The notes below the pieces were generated by a model. That model ran no database searches and had not been told where the DNA came from. It saw only the letters and a list, made by a program, of their open reading frames with translations. Of a DNA stretch of 37,406 nt, positions 1 to 12,436 are shown piece after piece. The DNA is taken from positions 1 through 37,406 of the forward strand of contig JAWQRO010000512.1 of NCBI GenBank assembly GCA_033557835.1, given 5' to 3'. Position 1 is the first letter of the stretch. Each line of letters begins with the position of its first letter. Both the position numbers and the translations under genes were made by a program. The stretch comes from Helochares maculicollis (taxonomy: Eukaryota > Arthropoda > Insecta > Coleoptera > Hydrophilidae).

Positions 1-127
1 AAATCACTATAATAGCTATTGGGTATTGGATAGATAATTGTTTTGTTTTGAGCAAATGATGATGTTGATATACCAATCAGAAGTTATTTTCGATTGTGGT
101 GACCACAAAAGAAAGAAGGGCTATAAA
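1..127. repeat. Terminal direct repeat, left copy
   Basis: These 127 bases are identical to the last 127 bases of the window, compared base by base. The match begins at the first base and stops only because the window ends. It defines a 37,279-bp unit that can be closed into a circle or read as a head-to-tail tandem. No terminal-repeat signature of a transposon (TG...CA ends, inverted ends or a target duplication) is visible. A length of 127 is also a usual k-mer size of de Bruijn assemblers, which report circular contigs with exactly one k-mer of overlap. The repeat may therefore be the mark of a closed graph path and not two physical copies. Confidence 0.97.
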
Positions 128-179
128 AGTAAATCAATTACTTTATATCCGTATATCACATCCTTACTATAAAAATATA

Positions 180-1185
180 GATTGTTGATTATCAGGAGCC
201 CCGTTTCCCTCCAAACCTTTCCACTTCTCACCAAACTCTTCCATTACTGTATCCCACCTCTTCCTTGGTTTTCCCCTTTCCACCACTTTGCTTTATCTAG
301 ATTCCTTACTATCTCTATACATGCCGGAAAGTTCCTCCATTAATGCTCTCTCTCAACCACATTTCTCTCAAATCGATTGCAATTCAAGTTTCTTTCTTAT
401 ACCTTCGTCTGTTCCTGCCACTCTCTTCGTCTCGCGTAAGTACTGCTAGTAATAAGATTTACGTATTATTTTAAAAACAGGGATATTCGTTTAAGACGAT
501 ATTTCTTGTCATTTTAGGCACTGTTTATTTATACCATTTTGCTCTTTAGAAGCATCTTCTGCCTTGCTTTTTCGCTTGTATAACTCTCAAAAATTTGAAA
601 GCGAATAACTCGTTCCACCATCTTGCTCCTTAGACATATGTCTATTCACTTGTTTCACTATCTTGCTCCTTAGACAATGTCTATTGCACTTGCTTACAAT
701 GATTATCTTGGTCTTGTCCAAATTTTGTTTTAAGTCGGGTTGTGTTAATGCTCTATTCTATGCATAAAAGCTCTCCTGGAGTTCTTCTCCTCATCCACCA
801 ACACAGTCACATCATCAGTATGCAAACAACCCTTTATTTTTACGGTTTCCAAATGTCCGTGTCCGATCTGAATTGACTTTTTCATTCTTTCAACCTCTCT
901 TAATATTTATGGGGCTGTTATTCTTTGAAACCGAAGGTAGAGCAAGAGCGGAGATGGCAACCCATTACCTCCTATAGTTTGCAATATACCACTCTCTCCA
1001 ATTTTTTGCTTACCTCTTGCCTTTTCAATGTCTCCAACAAAAGCTTATTCATAGACCTTTTGACCGTTTTCTCGAAATCAATAAAAGCCATTTGCTCAAG
1101 CTTTCCGATTCTCTATTTCTTGTTCATTATTTCTATTATTATAAACCAATAATCCTGTATATTTCTTCCTAACCTGAAGCCACTT
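180..1185 (-). pseudogene. Degenerate non-LTR retrotransposon reverse transcriptase
   Basis: Read on the minus strand, blocks typical of non-LTR reverse transcriptases appear in the normal order. FIDFEKTVK (1085-1059) matches the FIDFEKAFDSV block. TDDVTVLVDEEK (819-784) stands where the catalytic Y/F-ADD motif belongs; its first residue has decayed but both aspartates remain. KTKIIIVSKCN (718-683) matches the following K-T-K block. KPRKRW at about 275-254 resembles the C-terminal GRPRKRW tail. The blocks lie in different frames and stops intervene, so the copy is dead. A 40-bp tandem duplication at about 614-695, with TCTTGCTCCTTAGACA at 621 and again at 661, lies inside it. The clade (RTE, Jockey or other) cannot be fixed. 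On the closed unit it sits inside svb intron 1, antisense to the gene, 52 bp from the terminal repeat. Confidence 0.7.
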
Positions 1186-4100
1186 TATAAACAATCTTAT
1201 ATTAAAATAAAATTTCACTTCTGACGATGCTTCTCTCCACTAACAGACATCAACTTCAATGCGATTATAATGCAAAATTTTAAAGAGAAATGTCTTTCAC
1301 GATTCCTTTTGGCACAGCATCCATATTGATCAAAAATAGCGGTACAACACCAGCAGGAATGCCAAACTAGTGGATGCGGAGGATCAACAAATATTTAAGA
1401 GTCAAAATTATTATTTAATGATCATCCATTTTTTGATGTGAATTAACAAACATAACGAATATCTATCCAATAATATTTATGAATACTTCCATTTGTACCT
1501 ATTGTACCCCCCGGGCCAAAAAGTTGTCCATCAAGGGTGTAACGGATCGATTCTGTATGTTTCAAAGCTAGTTAGTGAACAATTTAAAGGCTTTGTAGCA
1601 GTTTTATCGCGTTATTATATACGATATAATGTATAAATATTGCTACAACAGTTTCTCTCTTATTACTCAGCGGTGGGTGCAGAACTATTTTTCCAAATTT
1701 GACTATTATATAATATTTGTCAATCCCATCAGATTGACGTGTGTTACAAAATGCAACAGAAAGAGGCTAATAACAGAAAGCAAAAGGAACTTAAAATTTG
1801 TTGACAGCATACGATCTCGTGAAATATAATGAACTTTGGAGTTAAAATATAGTGTAGCAAAAAATGCTGATAAAATTTACAGGTTTATAAAAAACACCCA
1901 TATGGATTTCCAATTACACCAAACATATTTTAAATATTAATTAAATACTTGCATATTTTTTTGCGATTCTATACTAACTAGGGCAACCTAATTAAAATTT
2001 GACTAACATTGCTTACTATATAAGCTCAAACGAAAGCATATTTGATCAGATATTATCTTCAGTACAAATCTGTTCTAGTGAAAAGTGTTGAAATTCGAAA
2101 TTCTCAAAAGTATTTCATATTTCTACCAGTTTAGAGCGCTCAAGCAACAAACGTCTTTCAGGAAAATTTGATAAAATAATAATGATAGGGATGCGAGAAT
2201 CCACCAGAGGACCAATAGAAGTAAAATCGCTTTTCTTCAGACTCATTCAATGTAGTCCAAAATACAAAGATGAAATACATTTCAATTTGGTCGGTGCATT
2301 AGTGGAAGTAAGATTTCACTTGCATGATTTTTATTTTACATTTAGGTTTGCACTGCAAATGGTTTGGCGTGCTTGGTTTTTCTACAACAAAAAATGAACA
2401 TGAATTCCTCAATTAAGTAAAATTATAAAGTTAAAAACCATCACAAATAATTTATTGATGTACTTTAAAATCTTAATAACTGGAAGAAACAAAAAGCTGT
2501 ATTATTAAATATTAACGACAGTAAAAGTACACATAGAATAACGTGATTTTTATTAAAAACAAATCATAAAAAACTTTAAATAGTCATAATGCTTTTAATT
2601 ATTGTTGCTCCAAACCGAAATGCAAGTCTCCAAAACAAAATAATCAGACAAATTTGACTCTGGACGTCGACAGTGGACGAGAGTTGTTGGCCTTAAAGCG
2701 TTCGCTGCAATAAATAAATAAGTCTCGGAAAGTATTGTCTACAAAAATGTAGCCACTGCCTTTTCTGTCATTTGCACCTGAGCTGAGAGTCATTCCACAA
2801 CTGCTCCGTACGCCTGTTCCAGCAGTAGCGACAACAACAACAACGAGAAAACTTTATAATTGCTTTCGAGTTATATTTATAAAAAGAACTCTTGCCCGTA
2901 AATGTCAAAGTTGCAATAGAAATAACTTAGGTATACACGTTTCGCCGCTTTTCAAGTACATGCAGCGCCTTCCTTATTTTATTAAAGTGTAGTTGAAGTA
3001 TCCAACGATCTCTGCATGCATTATTAATCATCGTGAAATCAGTATTATTTTGTGTAATCACCGGTTTTATGATTGCATAGTTGCATAAAACTTACCCTAG
3101 GCCAATGTATTATTAAAAGTGATTAAGGAATTTATTTCGAGACAAAACCGAAGCGGGTAGCTTCCCGACACAATTTCTACCTACTGCCACTTCAAACGTT
3201 TTTATTCAACAAGTGAATCCTATGGAATCAAATCCATTTGTTCCTTTGTAACAAATAGCTATAGTTTGGCATTGAAACAGCGCTAGGGGCTTCTGACGTA
3301 AATATTTTTAGTGCCGTTTTTAATTCGTGGAATCTAAAAACTAGTCGTCGTGCATCAGCGACAACTCGTCCAATTTGGTCATCATTATCAATATAATAAG
3401 GTCTCGAGGGACTAAACGAATTCATCTCTTGTCCATATATACCCATAATTATCCTCAGGAACAATAGGTAAAATAAGGATTCGATAAATATTTCATTAGT
3501 GAGGCCGCAATAAATCAACTCCCCGCGCTTAAAAAAAGGCAATATCAATATCTAGATGGCATTTCAATCAGTCTTTTGTTTCGCTATTCTTCTTGTTCGG
3601 TTCAGGGTTAGTGCTCTTGATCTTTATTAATAATAAAATAAACAATAAAACGGTGCAGAGAAACCAGTGAGAGGTGCCCAGATATGGACGTCAATCGACA
3701 GCCATATCAAGATCGATTTGTTAAATCGCTAGACTGGCAAAAAATCGATCTAACAATGCGTTTTATTATAACAATGAACAGATAATCTTCTAATATATAT
3801 GCTAATAAATAATTAGCAATCATAAATCACAGTTGGCTTCTAAAATATTCTGGATAATTAATGATTTGTATTTATAGTTTTAATGTTGCCGCATTTCGTG
3901 TTTGCGCTGCGATAAAAAAAGTCCTGCTATGACCAAAAGCGAGACTCGTTGAAAGACGAATTCGCGGAAAACACATGCACAAAAACAAACAGCATAGAGA
4001 GTCAAACCTGGAAGTGACAAACTGACGGTAAAAAATTATCCTAGCTGGAAAATCCTGAATTTCTACCAGAAAAACTGGCCGGTTTTTCTCTTAAAGTATT

Positions 4101-6628
4101 TAGTATTTAGAAGCGAACGCTTCCTCCCAGTAAACTTATCTATGTGAGCATTGAGTTGGAAACAGGCAAGCTTGAAGAATAAATAATAAGGCAAGTTCAA
4201 TGTGCCACCTTGAATTTAAAAATTCATTTATTGTAATTCGCCATTAAGTTGTTTCTATTTCGATTCTTAGCAACTATTACATTCGTTGTGTTTTGATAAA
4301 AGAATAAATATTGAATTGAGTTCCGATTCATTAGCATTTTTATTTTGTGACGCTGTCGCTTTTTTTCTATTTGAACCTTTTCAAATGTCAGTCCGACCTG
4401 TAATTAACATTGAATACAATTGAATGTGCCCACATTTTGCTTAATCGGGATATTAGCGAAAAAAGCGACATATAATCCAACACGGGACTGACATAAGCAC
4501 ATACATCTGCAAATTCGTTCCTCTCATTAATAAATAATAGATGAGCTTAATTATTGCCGGGGTTATGTAATTTAAGTGGGTGCATAAATTTTCTTTTAAT
4601 TTGGCAAATTACACAAAAATTGTATACCTGTAATCACGGTGAAGTTAAGCTGCCTGTTGAAGGAGGCCTGTTTGTCTTTCGGTGGCGTTGCAATTGCGTT
4701 TTCCATAATAATAGGATTGGAATTATTAATAATAGATGTTGAGGTAGATACCTATAAACTACTTTCTATAAAAAGTAAAATGAACTTGGCTTTAACTTTC
4801 CTAGTTCCTTGTTCTTGCCTTACCTTGTCACTTGGCGAGATAGAAATACAAGTTTTTGTTGGCGTGTGCATTCAACTACTAAGGTTTTAATTTAGCGAAA
4901 CGTAAATTTCCCCACACCTGCGCAAATGGTGGAGGTGCGCGACGAAAGTAATTTCCATTGCAAAACAAGAAGAGTCCAGTATTTCATTCGGTCGTGTTAG
5001 AAATTCAAATTCGCCCTTACTAATTTTGCTTGATTGATGTTCTTCGAGCGGACTAATAAGTCTTTATGATTAATTAAAACGAGTAACTGAGAAAATTGAA
5101 TTTTGCGCAAGGCAATGCAACGGACCATTTCTCGAATTAGGTACACACCCTTTCAACCGAACTGAATGGAGCAATTTCTCAACCTTGACATCCAGGCCAT
5201 GAATCAAAACTGCAGACGACTTTCGAAACCCATCATCCTGACATTTATTTCCCGCCACGCCAAAACCAGTCCTCTGCACAAAACAACACGCAAAATCGAA
5301 ATTGGTCAACCTCTTATTTCACAGCACTGTTATAAATAATAACGATCATCATCCGTCATCAAATAATAATCAGATGTTACCTCACACCATAAGAAACGAG
5401 ATGAGTTTTTGCACTACAGTTTTATGTACGCTGAGATGTGAGTGCCCCTGTAACACAATATTGTTCGGGTACAACATATGTTGGTTCAAGTACGTGCCGT
5501 GGTAGCAAAGAGAGCTGAAAGTAGGGCCCTTGGTTGGATATACGCCTCTTCTCTGTGGAGAGTCTCTGGTTGAGGCCATCGCACAACGCGCGTTCTCACT
5601 TTCGATTTCATTTAAAATTAGGGTTTTAAGTAGACCGTAAAATTGGGCATTGTGTACATGCACAGGTTGACACACTTACACCCTTTTTGAAACTACTCTC
5701 AGGACAATTAAGTTGGAATTGATTTGTGGCGCTTGCATAACTCAGCGCTACGCGGGTTTTATTTATTTATTTTTTCATTACATTTTACGTCTCTACACCA
5801 TTTTGAATTAGGTAAGCTAATTGAGTAATGAGAATTATAGTTACTAAAATCATTTGGTATTTTTTAATTGAGGTGCCAAAACTGTACTGATGACAACCGA
5901 CGTCTTGCTGTTTTTTCAAGAGTTTCATATAGTAATGGTAAAATAGAGGCTGCATCGTTTTGTAAATTTGCAAGATTTATCTAATGTTACTAGCTTATAA
6001 ATACTCCATACATCTAATATACGATGAGCTCAACGAGGCTACTATCTTGCACCATATCTGATTAGTTTGTAGCAAAAACGAAGCGGTTAAACGCCTTTTT
6101 GTTGTAGAAGCAAAGTGAGTGATTTATTTCTACATTTGTTGTTCATTGTGTGAAGGGCGTGATTGCATGAATAAATTTTCTGGGTGAACGCAGCACAAAT
6201 TTAAACCAGGCGACTAACAGGTATCATCAGTTTCAAGCCAGGTATAAATACCATACAGTTCTCATAGCAAAACATTCTTTTGTTTACTTGTTTTGAAGAT
6301 TTAGAAAAGTTAAATAGGGACTTTTAACTTTTCAGAGGGCATTTATTTTATAGAAACTTTATTTTCAGGCTGGAAAAATTTCTGAGCTAAATGAATGATT
6401 GCCTGTAAAAATGTCACTTTTACAACTTTTCTTTTGATAAAGTTTTGTTTTCAAGACAATGGGACTTATAATGTGATTAAAAGTATAAAAAAATCGTTAT
6501 CACTAGTCTACAATCAACACGGTGTATAAATTAATTAATCTAAAAATATATTATATTCTAAATTTGTGGTTCTTTTATAAACTATCAGCTGCAAATTAGT
6601 TGTCTCACTTGTAAAAAATTTTGTATGT
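1186..6628. other. Gene-free AT-rich stretch (svb intron 1 on the closed unit)
   Basis: No coding exon or RNA gene is recognised here. The open frames are short, AT-rich and without recognisable domains, including minus-strand frames at 3228-3548 (106 codons) and 5382-5675 (97 codons). A short CAA-type run lies near 2829-2843. On the closed unit the whole stretch is in the first intron of svb. In flies, introns and upstream sequence of svb hold enhancers, but none can be identified here from sequence alone. Confidence 0.5.
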
Positions 6629-6826
6629 TTGTTACAGTCTAATTTTCTTTATTTAAAACCAAATTGGGAATCTCCGCAGCCGGTTGAATTAAAAGGTAGT
6701 GAAAACGGCACGTCTAAGATTTATTCTCGAGTCGTCTCTGACCCGCCGTACAGAAGACATGAGCTTATCATACGTTCTCTAGAAGCTGAATCAAGCACAT
6801 GTTTATATAAAGAATTTATATTTTAA
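6629..6826 (+). CDS. Unassigned short open frame, possible exon or transposon piece
   Basis: An open frame of 65 codons with fairly balanced codon use; residues such as SENGTSKIYSR and DPPYRRHELIIRSL look protein-like. A plausible splice acceptor (TTTGTTACAG, ending 6637) opens it, and AAAG/GTAGTG at about 6694 could be a donor. It cannot be a cassette exon between svb exons 1 and 2. Joining exon 1 (ending in phase 1) to 6638 gives GTC followed at once by TAA. It lies about 75 bp upstream of a retroelement ORF1 relic on the same strand and could belong to that element. No family is recognised, and a chance frame is quite possible. Confidence 0.2.
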   Translation: MLQSNFLYLKPNWESPQPVELKGSENGTSKIYSRVVSDPPYRRHELIIRSLEAESSTCLYKEFIF

Positions 6827-6901
6827 TTTCTAAATATTATTTCATAAAACTATTTCAAACTGATATTTATATATCGTTTCCCCTCGGGCAAACAGATTGA
6901 A

Positions 6902-7640
6902 ATGACGAAAGGAGATTCCAGTGAACTTACTTCACCAGCTAAAAGAGTAGATAAACAATATCCGTCGACTTCTGATGAGTATTGGAAGAATAACCGTTTC
7001 CATGTATTTAGTTCCTATGGCTGCAGTTAATACACAGAAAACAATATTCGTTCTTCCATCGACCAAAAGAAGGCCAATCAAATCTAAATTAAAAAGGGGA
7101 GTACGAGCTATTTGGTAATATTAAACTTTGAATGATCAGATAATCTTTAGAGATCTCAAACGAATTGCAATGATTTCGCTAAACAGTACGCAGAGTAAAG
7201 TCTTCTTCTTATTATAGAAATATTACAAAACTGAAAACCGAACTTAGTATCATTCCTACCAAAATTATCGCGACAAACCTCTTCCAATTGTCGTAAAAAT
7301 GTCCCATTTGAAGAAATAGAAGACGAACTAACCTGTCGTAATTTACCAAACACAAGCGTCACTAGGATACTAAGCAAAGAATGAGAAGCCTTGTCGACAT
7401 GCGCAGTACTAGTAATCAACAGCGACTAGACTAAGGATATCATCAAGGTAGGTAACATTAGTAAAGCCACAATAATAGTAGATATTCGAAAAAAGTCAAA
7501 TATCATACCACAATGCCATCAGTGCCAAAAATGTGGACATACTAAGACATATTGTCCAGTTAAACAGGTCTCCAAGATCACAGTTCTGTTGAATCCAGAA
7601 TTAGAGCCAACGACCCACCCAAATACGTAAACTGAAAATC
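6902..7640 (+). pseudogene. Jockey-like non-LTR retrotransposon ORF1 (Gag) relic
   Basis: An ATG at 6902 opens a frame ending at a stop near 7027, with a charged N-terminal stretch (SPAKRVDKQYPSTS) and an E-Y-W-K-N-N-R-F segment like the start of many insect ORF1 proteins. About 500 bp further on, back in the same frame, lies a CCHC zinc knuckle at 7514-7555. The order is CHQC, four residues, H, four residues, C, which fits C-X2-C-X4-H-X4-C exactly. The preceding IRKKSNIIPQ and following HTKTYC are typical of Jockey-clade ORF1, where the knuckles bind RNA. Internal stops show the copy is dead, and no ORF2 is recognisable downstream. The outer boundaries are approximate. On the closed unit it lies in svb intron 1, in the sense orientation. 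Confidence 0.6.
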
Positions 7641-10600
7641 ATCATGCAATATTTAGTGGATGGCTACATCTCAAATGGCTTCTTCGGCAACGTTTAGCTA
7701 CAGGCTGGGACAATTCGCCCAACCTTTCCCAAAGACCCAATGACGTAACCAACAAGTCTTGCACTGAAGATACCACAGCAAATCAAACCAACAGCCTCTT
7801 AAAATTATTTTCACAACAACAAACAAATGTATCAAATCACTATTACCTCAAATAAAAACATTCCTCTTAACTCTTATCCCATTCCTGTTCAATGGGTAAC
7901 TCTTTTGCAACTGCAATCTTTATGAATAAAGTTTTGTGATAGTGCTACTTAGTATAAGCTAGACGAACGAAATATCTATACATGATGAAAATGATTTGTA
8001 ATACCTTAAGAAAACCATGTATACTAGTATTGACTGGTCGATCTGGTTTAACAATAATAAAAATGATTGGTTATCATACAAATCTCACATTTTCATGACG
8101 ACCTTCTCAGAGTTCTTAACTACTGGAAGTAACATTTGAAGTTTAAGTGCCAAAGTATAAAAATCGCGGTCTTAGGATTTGTGTTTCATAGCAATTTAAC
8201 ATGCACAAAATAAAGTTATCCTCAAGATTTTTAACCATTAAATCCCAAACACATATTTAGCATTTACTTTCGGGATAAATTTCAACATTTTCATAATAAT
8301 CACACGGTCGAGACTTTTAAGATACAGATGTTAAGACAATCCATTTCCATTAAAATGGCATTTTTCACTGTAATATTATTTATCTGGCAATTCCCTTTCT
8401 GAAGCGATTAATACTATTGCTTGATAATAAAAATCTATTGGTAATTCTTAAACCTTTTTGTCCTGCCACTTTAGGGTCTATATCACTTCATAGGAATGTA
8501 ATTCCAGTTCTAATTGTCAATTTAAGTGAACTGTGATTCAAATTGCAAGACTTTTAATGTAGATATCCGGCTAAAAGTTTTTAAATGCTAGAAATGTCAC
8601 TCTCAAAACTATTTTCACGTTAATCTCCCTGGGGAGTGGTAAAACTCTACATTCAGTGTTGTCTGACAATTCCAAGTTTGCAGCATATCCATATTTTTCG
8701 AATTGTTTGTACAGCAACGATCTTTTTCAATTTACATAAAATCTACATTACAGCTACTTTAAAGTTTAAATTACTTTCAGAATATTCATTTCCCCTACAA
8801 CGCTATTTAGTAAAACTAAAAACTTTTCAGTTTCGCTTCCCAATGTATTATCTCTTTATTTCAAAATAATTTGCATGGTCATCTCACTTTATAGTTTATA
8901 TTTTCATAGACTCTTTTCATTTATTACATGAAATATCAAATTTTGAACTATTTAGCATATCAGATACACTAAGACTGTTTTGATAGCATACTTTCAGAAT
9001 ATTTAATTCCATTTCAAGTAAAATATTCACAATAAAGCGTACAAGGCATATATCAAAACAATATCAATAATTCCTGCTTCCCCACAATACCTACAGATCT
9101 AGAAGTATTCTGCCATCTTCATAATTATACTATTAGTTTATTTAAAATGTAGCTGCTTGTGTCCTTTTTCTAAGCTAAAATTGTCGTTATAGACTTAAAG
9201 GATTAAAATTAGTGGTCCTTAAACATGTGCGACGTGAGTGACCATTCTTTTATGCGAACTAGCTTTTGAGACATGGCTGCAAATATGCATAAAATCTGTA
9301 ATTACAGTAAAAAATCACAGTAAAATGTATCCGACAATTGTCCTAAACACCAACTAGAACGTTACTTAAACGCTTCATAATTATCAACTTAACCAATGGA
9401 AAGCGCCACAAAAATCGAGAGTGTCATAACGACACAGTTACATGAATACTAAAATCAAATGATCGCAAATCACAGGGAATCAGGTCTAAATTTAAGATTG
9501 AAATGAAGGAGATCTGCATGTTGTTATTGTAGTATTTAGGGCAAGTCTGCACAACGAGCGCCTTATTAATGTTTAATCCGCTCCAGAAATTGGCTCTCCT
9601 TTTCTCGATCACATAACCACAGATATAAGATAACAGAATGGCGGCTTCATTCACAGCATAATACATGGCCGAACGTAAGAAAGTTGCATTATTCCATTGC
9701 AACGCAATCAATTCCTTTCGAGTAGTTTTTGATAAGTACTCGTTTTTTGCGGCTGCTATAATTTCTTTCAAGTTAACTGCATTTCTTTGCGGAAGTAATT
9801 ACAAGAATTAAACTGCACCTTTTTATTCAAGGTCCTCGGTCTAAATTAGGAATAGGCGACCGCCGCAAATAAATAAATCAACGCTCTCGAATGGCCAGCA
9901 ATACAACTCTCCTAACAAACCAGTATTAAGACTATCTCAAAAGACCAGGCACTCCAACTCTTTAGAAAGACCTCCATTACAAATCTTCTAAAAGACCGAC
10001 AAAATATTCTTGTGTTATAATTCATTTTAAAGGATAGCGTTAAAACATTTGTATCTAATAAGGCACCTACTAATCTTGTAAATCGTTTTAAATGGCAACA
10101 TGGGTCCGTTGTAAATCTTATTTTTTTGGCGCAAGTGAACCACACCGTTTAATTGAATCGTATATTTATTTAATCGGTCGCATAACAATAAATTTTCAAA
10201 GAATCATTAGCATATTGCGATTACCATTATTACTATCAAAGAACAATGTCTCTATAATATGCTCGATCTGCACGCCTTAGCGACCTTACCGGCGAATTGT
10301 AAGAAATTACAATCACCTTAAACCACGAAAAACACGTACAACTGCGGTCGAATACTTTAGCACTTTGAATAATTACTATATTTATTTAAACTGTTTTTCA
10401 ACAACCTTTTGCGGTATTTTACAGTTCAGCCGATGTATACCCAAATGAATTTCCTATTTAGTCTACCCGCTTGGACATACTCGCTAATTCGTTTTGAAAT
10501 AATATACACAGCGAGTTACGTATAGAAGAGCAGCAAAAAATCGATCTATTGTGATTTGCTCAATGCCATCATAGAATAATATTTGTTCTACAAAACACAG

Positions 10601-10748
10601 CAAGCCATAATAGTAATTATTATTTGATTGACCGATACAAGAAACGTTGATTTCATCACCTCATAAATATTTCATTGTGGTCGTTGTTAATTGAGGCAGT
10701 GCCCATATCATGATGCAGCAAAATCTTATAATGCTTCTCCACTTCCAG
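7641..10748. other. Gene-free AT-rich stretch before svb exon 2
   Basis: No exon, RNA gene or recognisable transposon was seen. A 115-codon minus-strand frame (9424-9771) shows no known motif. The last bases hold the splice acceptor of svb exon 2. An internal promoter, like those that start the germline ovo isoforms in flies, could lie just upstream of exon 2. I see no convincing TATA or initiator pair to support one. Confidence 0.5.
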
Positions 10749-12436
10749 ATCGGGATAAAGAAGAACACGCCTCCCCATCGTCTGGTCCGTCGCATCCAGA
10801 TGCTCCGGACACAAAAACCCCACCAAACAGCCCCCAGAAACCTAAAGAAACAGTTCCTCCCCGCAGGTTTATCTCTTCCATTCTAGGAGGTGATGTCCCT
10901 TATGGCAGCAGAGGCCATGTTCTCACGCGAGCGGAGAGGAAAGAATATTCTCCGATTGTACCCCCCGATAAGGTACCCCTTCCGGTAGTCAAAAAGCCCA
11001 CAGAAGAAATACCAAAGCCTCAAATTTTAACGCCTGTACGGTGTTCAGTCATTCAAAGGACTCCTCAGACTACGAAGCGAGAAGAGGATAAAGAAGTGAA
11101 GGTGCCCAGCCACATGATCATACCGGAACCCGAACAAGAACAACCGATCGACTACCACATACCTAAGAGACGTGGTGAGACGGAGGATGAGACTGAGGAA
11201 CGAAAGAATCGCGAACAAAGACGTAGTACCTGCTCTAAAATTAGTAAACCTTTAATATCAGTAAGGACTATAGTAGGAAAGCTTCCTGTGACTGTCTCCG
11301 CGGCAGCCGGGCATGGCCGTGGAACCAACGGCGCACAAACTGGAGGTTCCCAATCATCTGGAGGAACGACAGGAGGAGGCATGTCGATAAATTTCGGCGG
11401 CGGTGGAACTGGTGGAAGCTCTGGCGGTGGTAGCTTAGGGAGTGGAACTGGTGGGGGTGGAATGAATCCAGGTCGGGACGGAAGGCAAAATTACGGACCA
11501 TCAAGTCCCCCAACGGGGAGCTTGCCGCCTTTTTACGAATCGCTAAAAGGTGGAAATGGTTCGGCGAATGGCAACTTTAATGCGAACAGTTCCTTTACCA
11601 GTTACACCTTAGGCCAACCTAACGTGGACGAAACAGGCCAAGAGTTAACGAATATGACGCTGAATGGAGGGGCAAGTCCTCCCCGACAGTATTCGACACT
11701 ACAGAATGCTTCCTACGGCATCGCAATGAAAGATGAAGTCGATTTGGATTTGTACGAAACCAAAATGGATTCGATGGGTAACCTACTGCCGGGCGGATAC
11801 TCGGGTTATGATGAATCAATGATGGTGGATATGGTGACTGGGACGGTGGTAGATCCGCTGCAATTTAGCGCAACTTTGACCTTCTCGAGCTCTGCAGAGC
11901 ATGCCTTGCTTGAAAGTCTCACAGATGCAAGTGATTTATCATCGTTCCTCCAAAGGCTACCCAATGAAGACAATGAAAACGATGAAATCATAGGAGGCGA
12001 GCTGTCGTCTCCATCGGTAAACTCAGAATCCTCCCAAATCCAATCGTCAGTCGACCAAAACATCGATAGCTTCTCTGACCACATCCTGAATAGGAACTAC
12101 GAAAACCAGAGATTTCCACATCAATTTCCCAAAATGTACTCAGATGGCCTTCCTTCCTACCCTTCGGTCAACGGAGAAGCCCTGCAAGTCCAAGTCCAAA
12201 TGCAACAGCAGCAAATACTGTCGCCAAATTTATCCTTCAACAGCAATGGCTTAGATCTAGATTCTCCAACAGCGATGTCGCTGCCATCCCCAGGGGCCGC
12301 TAGTTGTTCCCTTGATGGAGGAAGTCACAACGATAATGGCTCTTTAAGTCCTCCAGCAAATGTGAGTGGGAGACGAGACTCGACGAGTAGTGACAGCCCT
12401 GTAATGCATGGGCGTGTCAATGTATTGCAACAAAGG
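10749..12436 (+). CDS. ovo: ovo/shavenbaby exon 2: regulatory and transactivation region
   Basis: This large internal exon encodes about 562 residues of the OVO/Shavenbaby transcription factor. Conserved OVO blocks are RFISSILGGDVPYGSRGHVL (10867-10926), a stretch with EVDLDLYETKMDSMGNLLP near 11735-11791, DESMMVDMVTGTVVDPLQF, and the acidic block ATLTFSSSAEHALLESL followed by DLSSFLQRLPNED (about 11870-11970). The last of these resembles the transactivation segment of insect OVO. A glycine-rich linker fills about 11335-11470. Two in-frame acceptors fit the phase of exon 1: TTCTCCACTTCCAG/AT (start 10749), with a good pyrimidine tract, and GATGCAG/CA (start 10719), with a poor one. I prefer 10749. 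The donor AGG/GTAAGC follows codon VLQQR. Reading into the intron stops at 12481. The frame is intact throughout, which speaks against an old pseudogene. Confidence 0.92.

Noticed and set aside
1..127. Terminal repeat as the LTR of a retrotransposon
   Set aside because: It lacks TG...CA ends, a primer-binding site next to it and a target duplication, and the DNA between is a host gene region.
6638..6694. Cassette exon of svb between exons 1 and 2
   Set aside because: Joining it to the phase-1 end of exon 1 creates an immediate stop (GTC TAA).
11152..12084. Several minus-strand open frames opposite svb exon 2 (for example 11152-11382, 11619-11819, 11806-12084)
   Set aside because: They are shadows of the strongly coding plus-strand exon; their translations have no domains and only mirror its codon composition.
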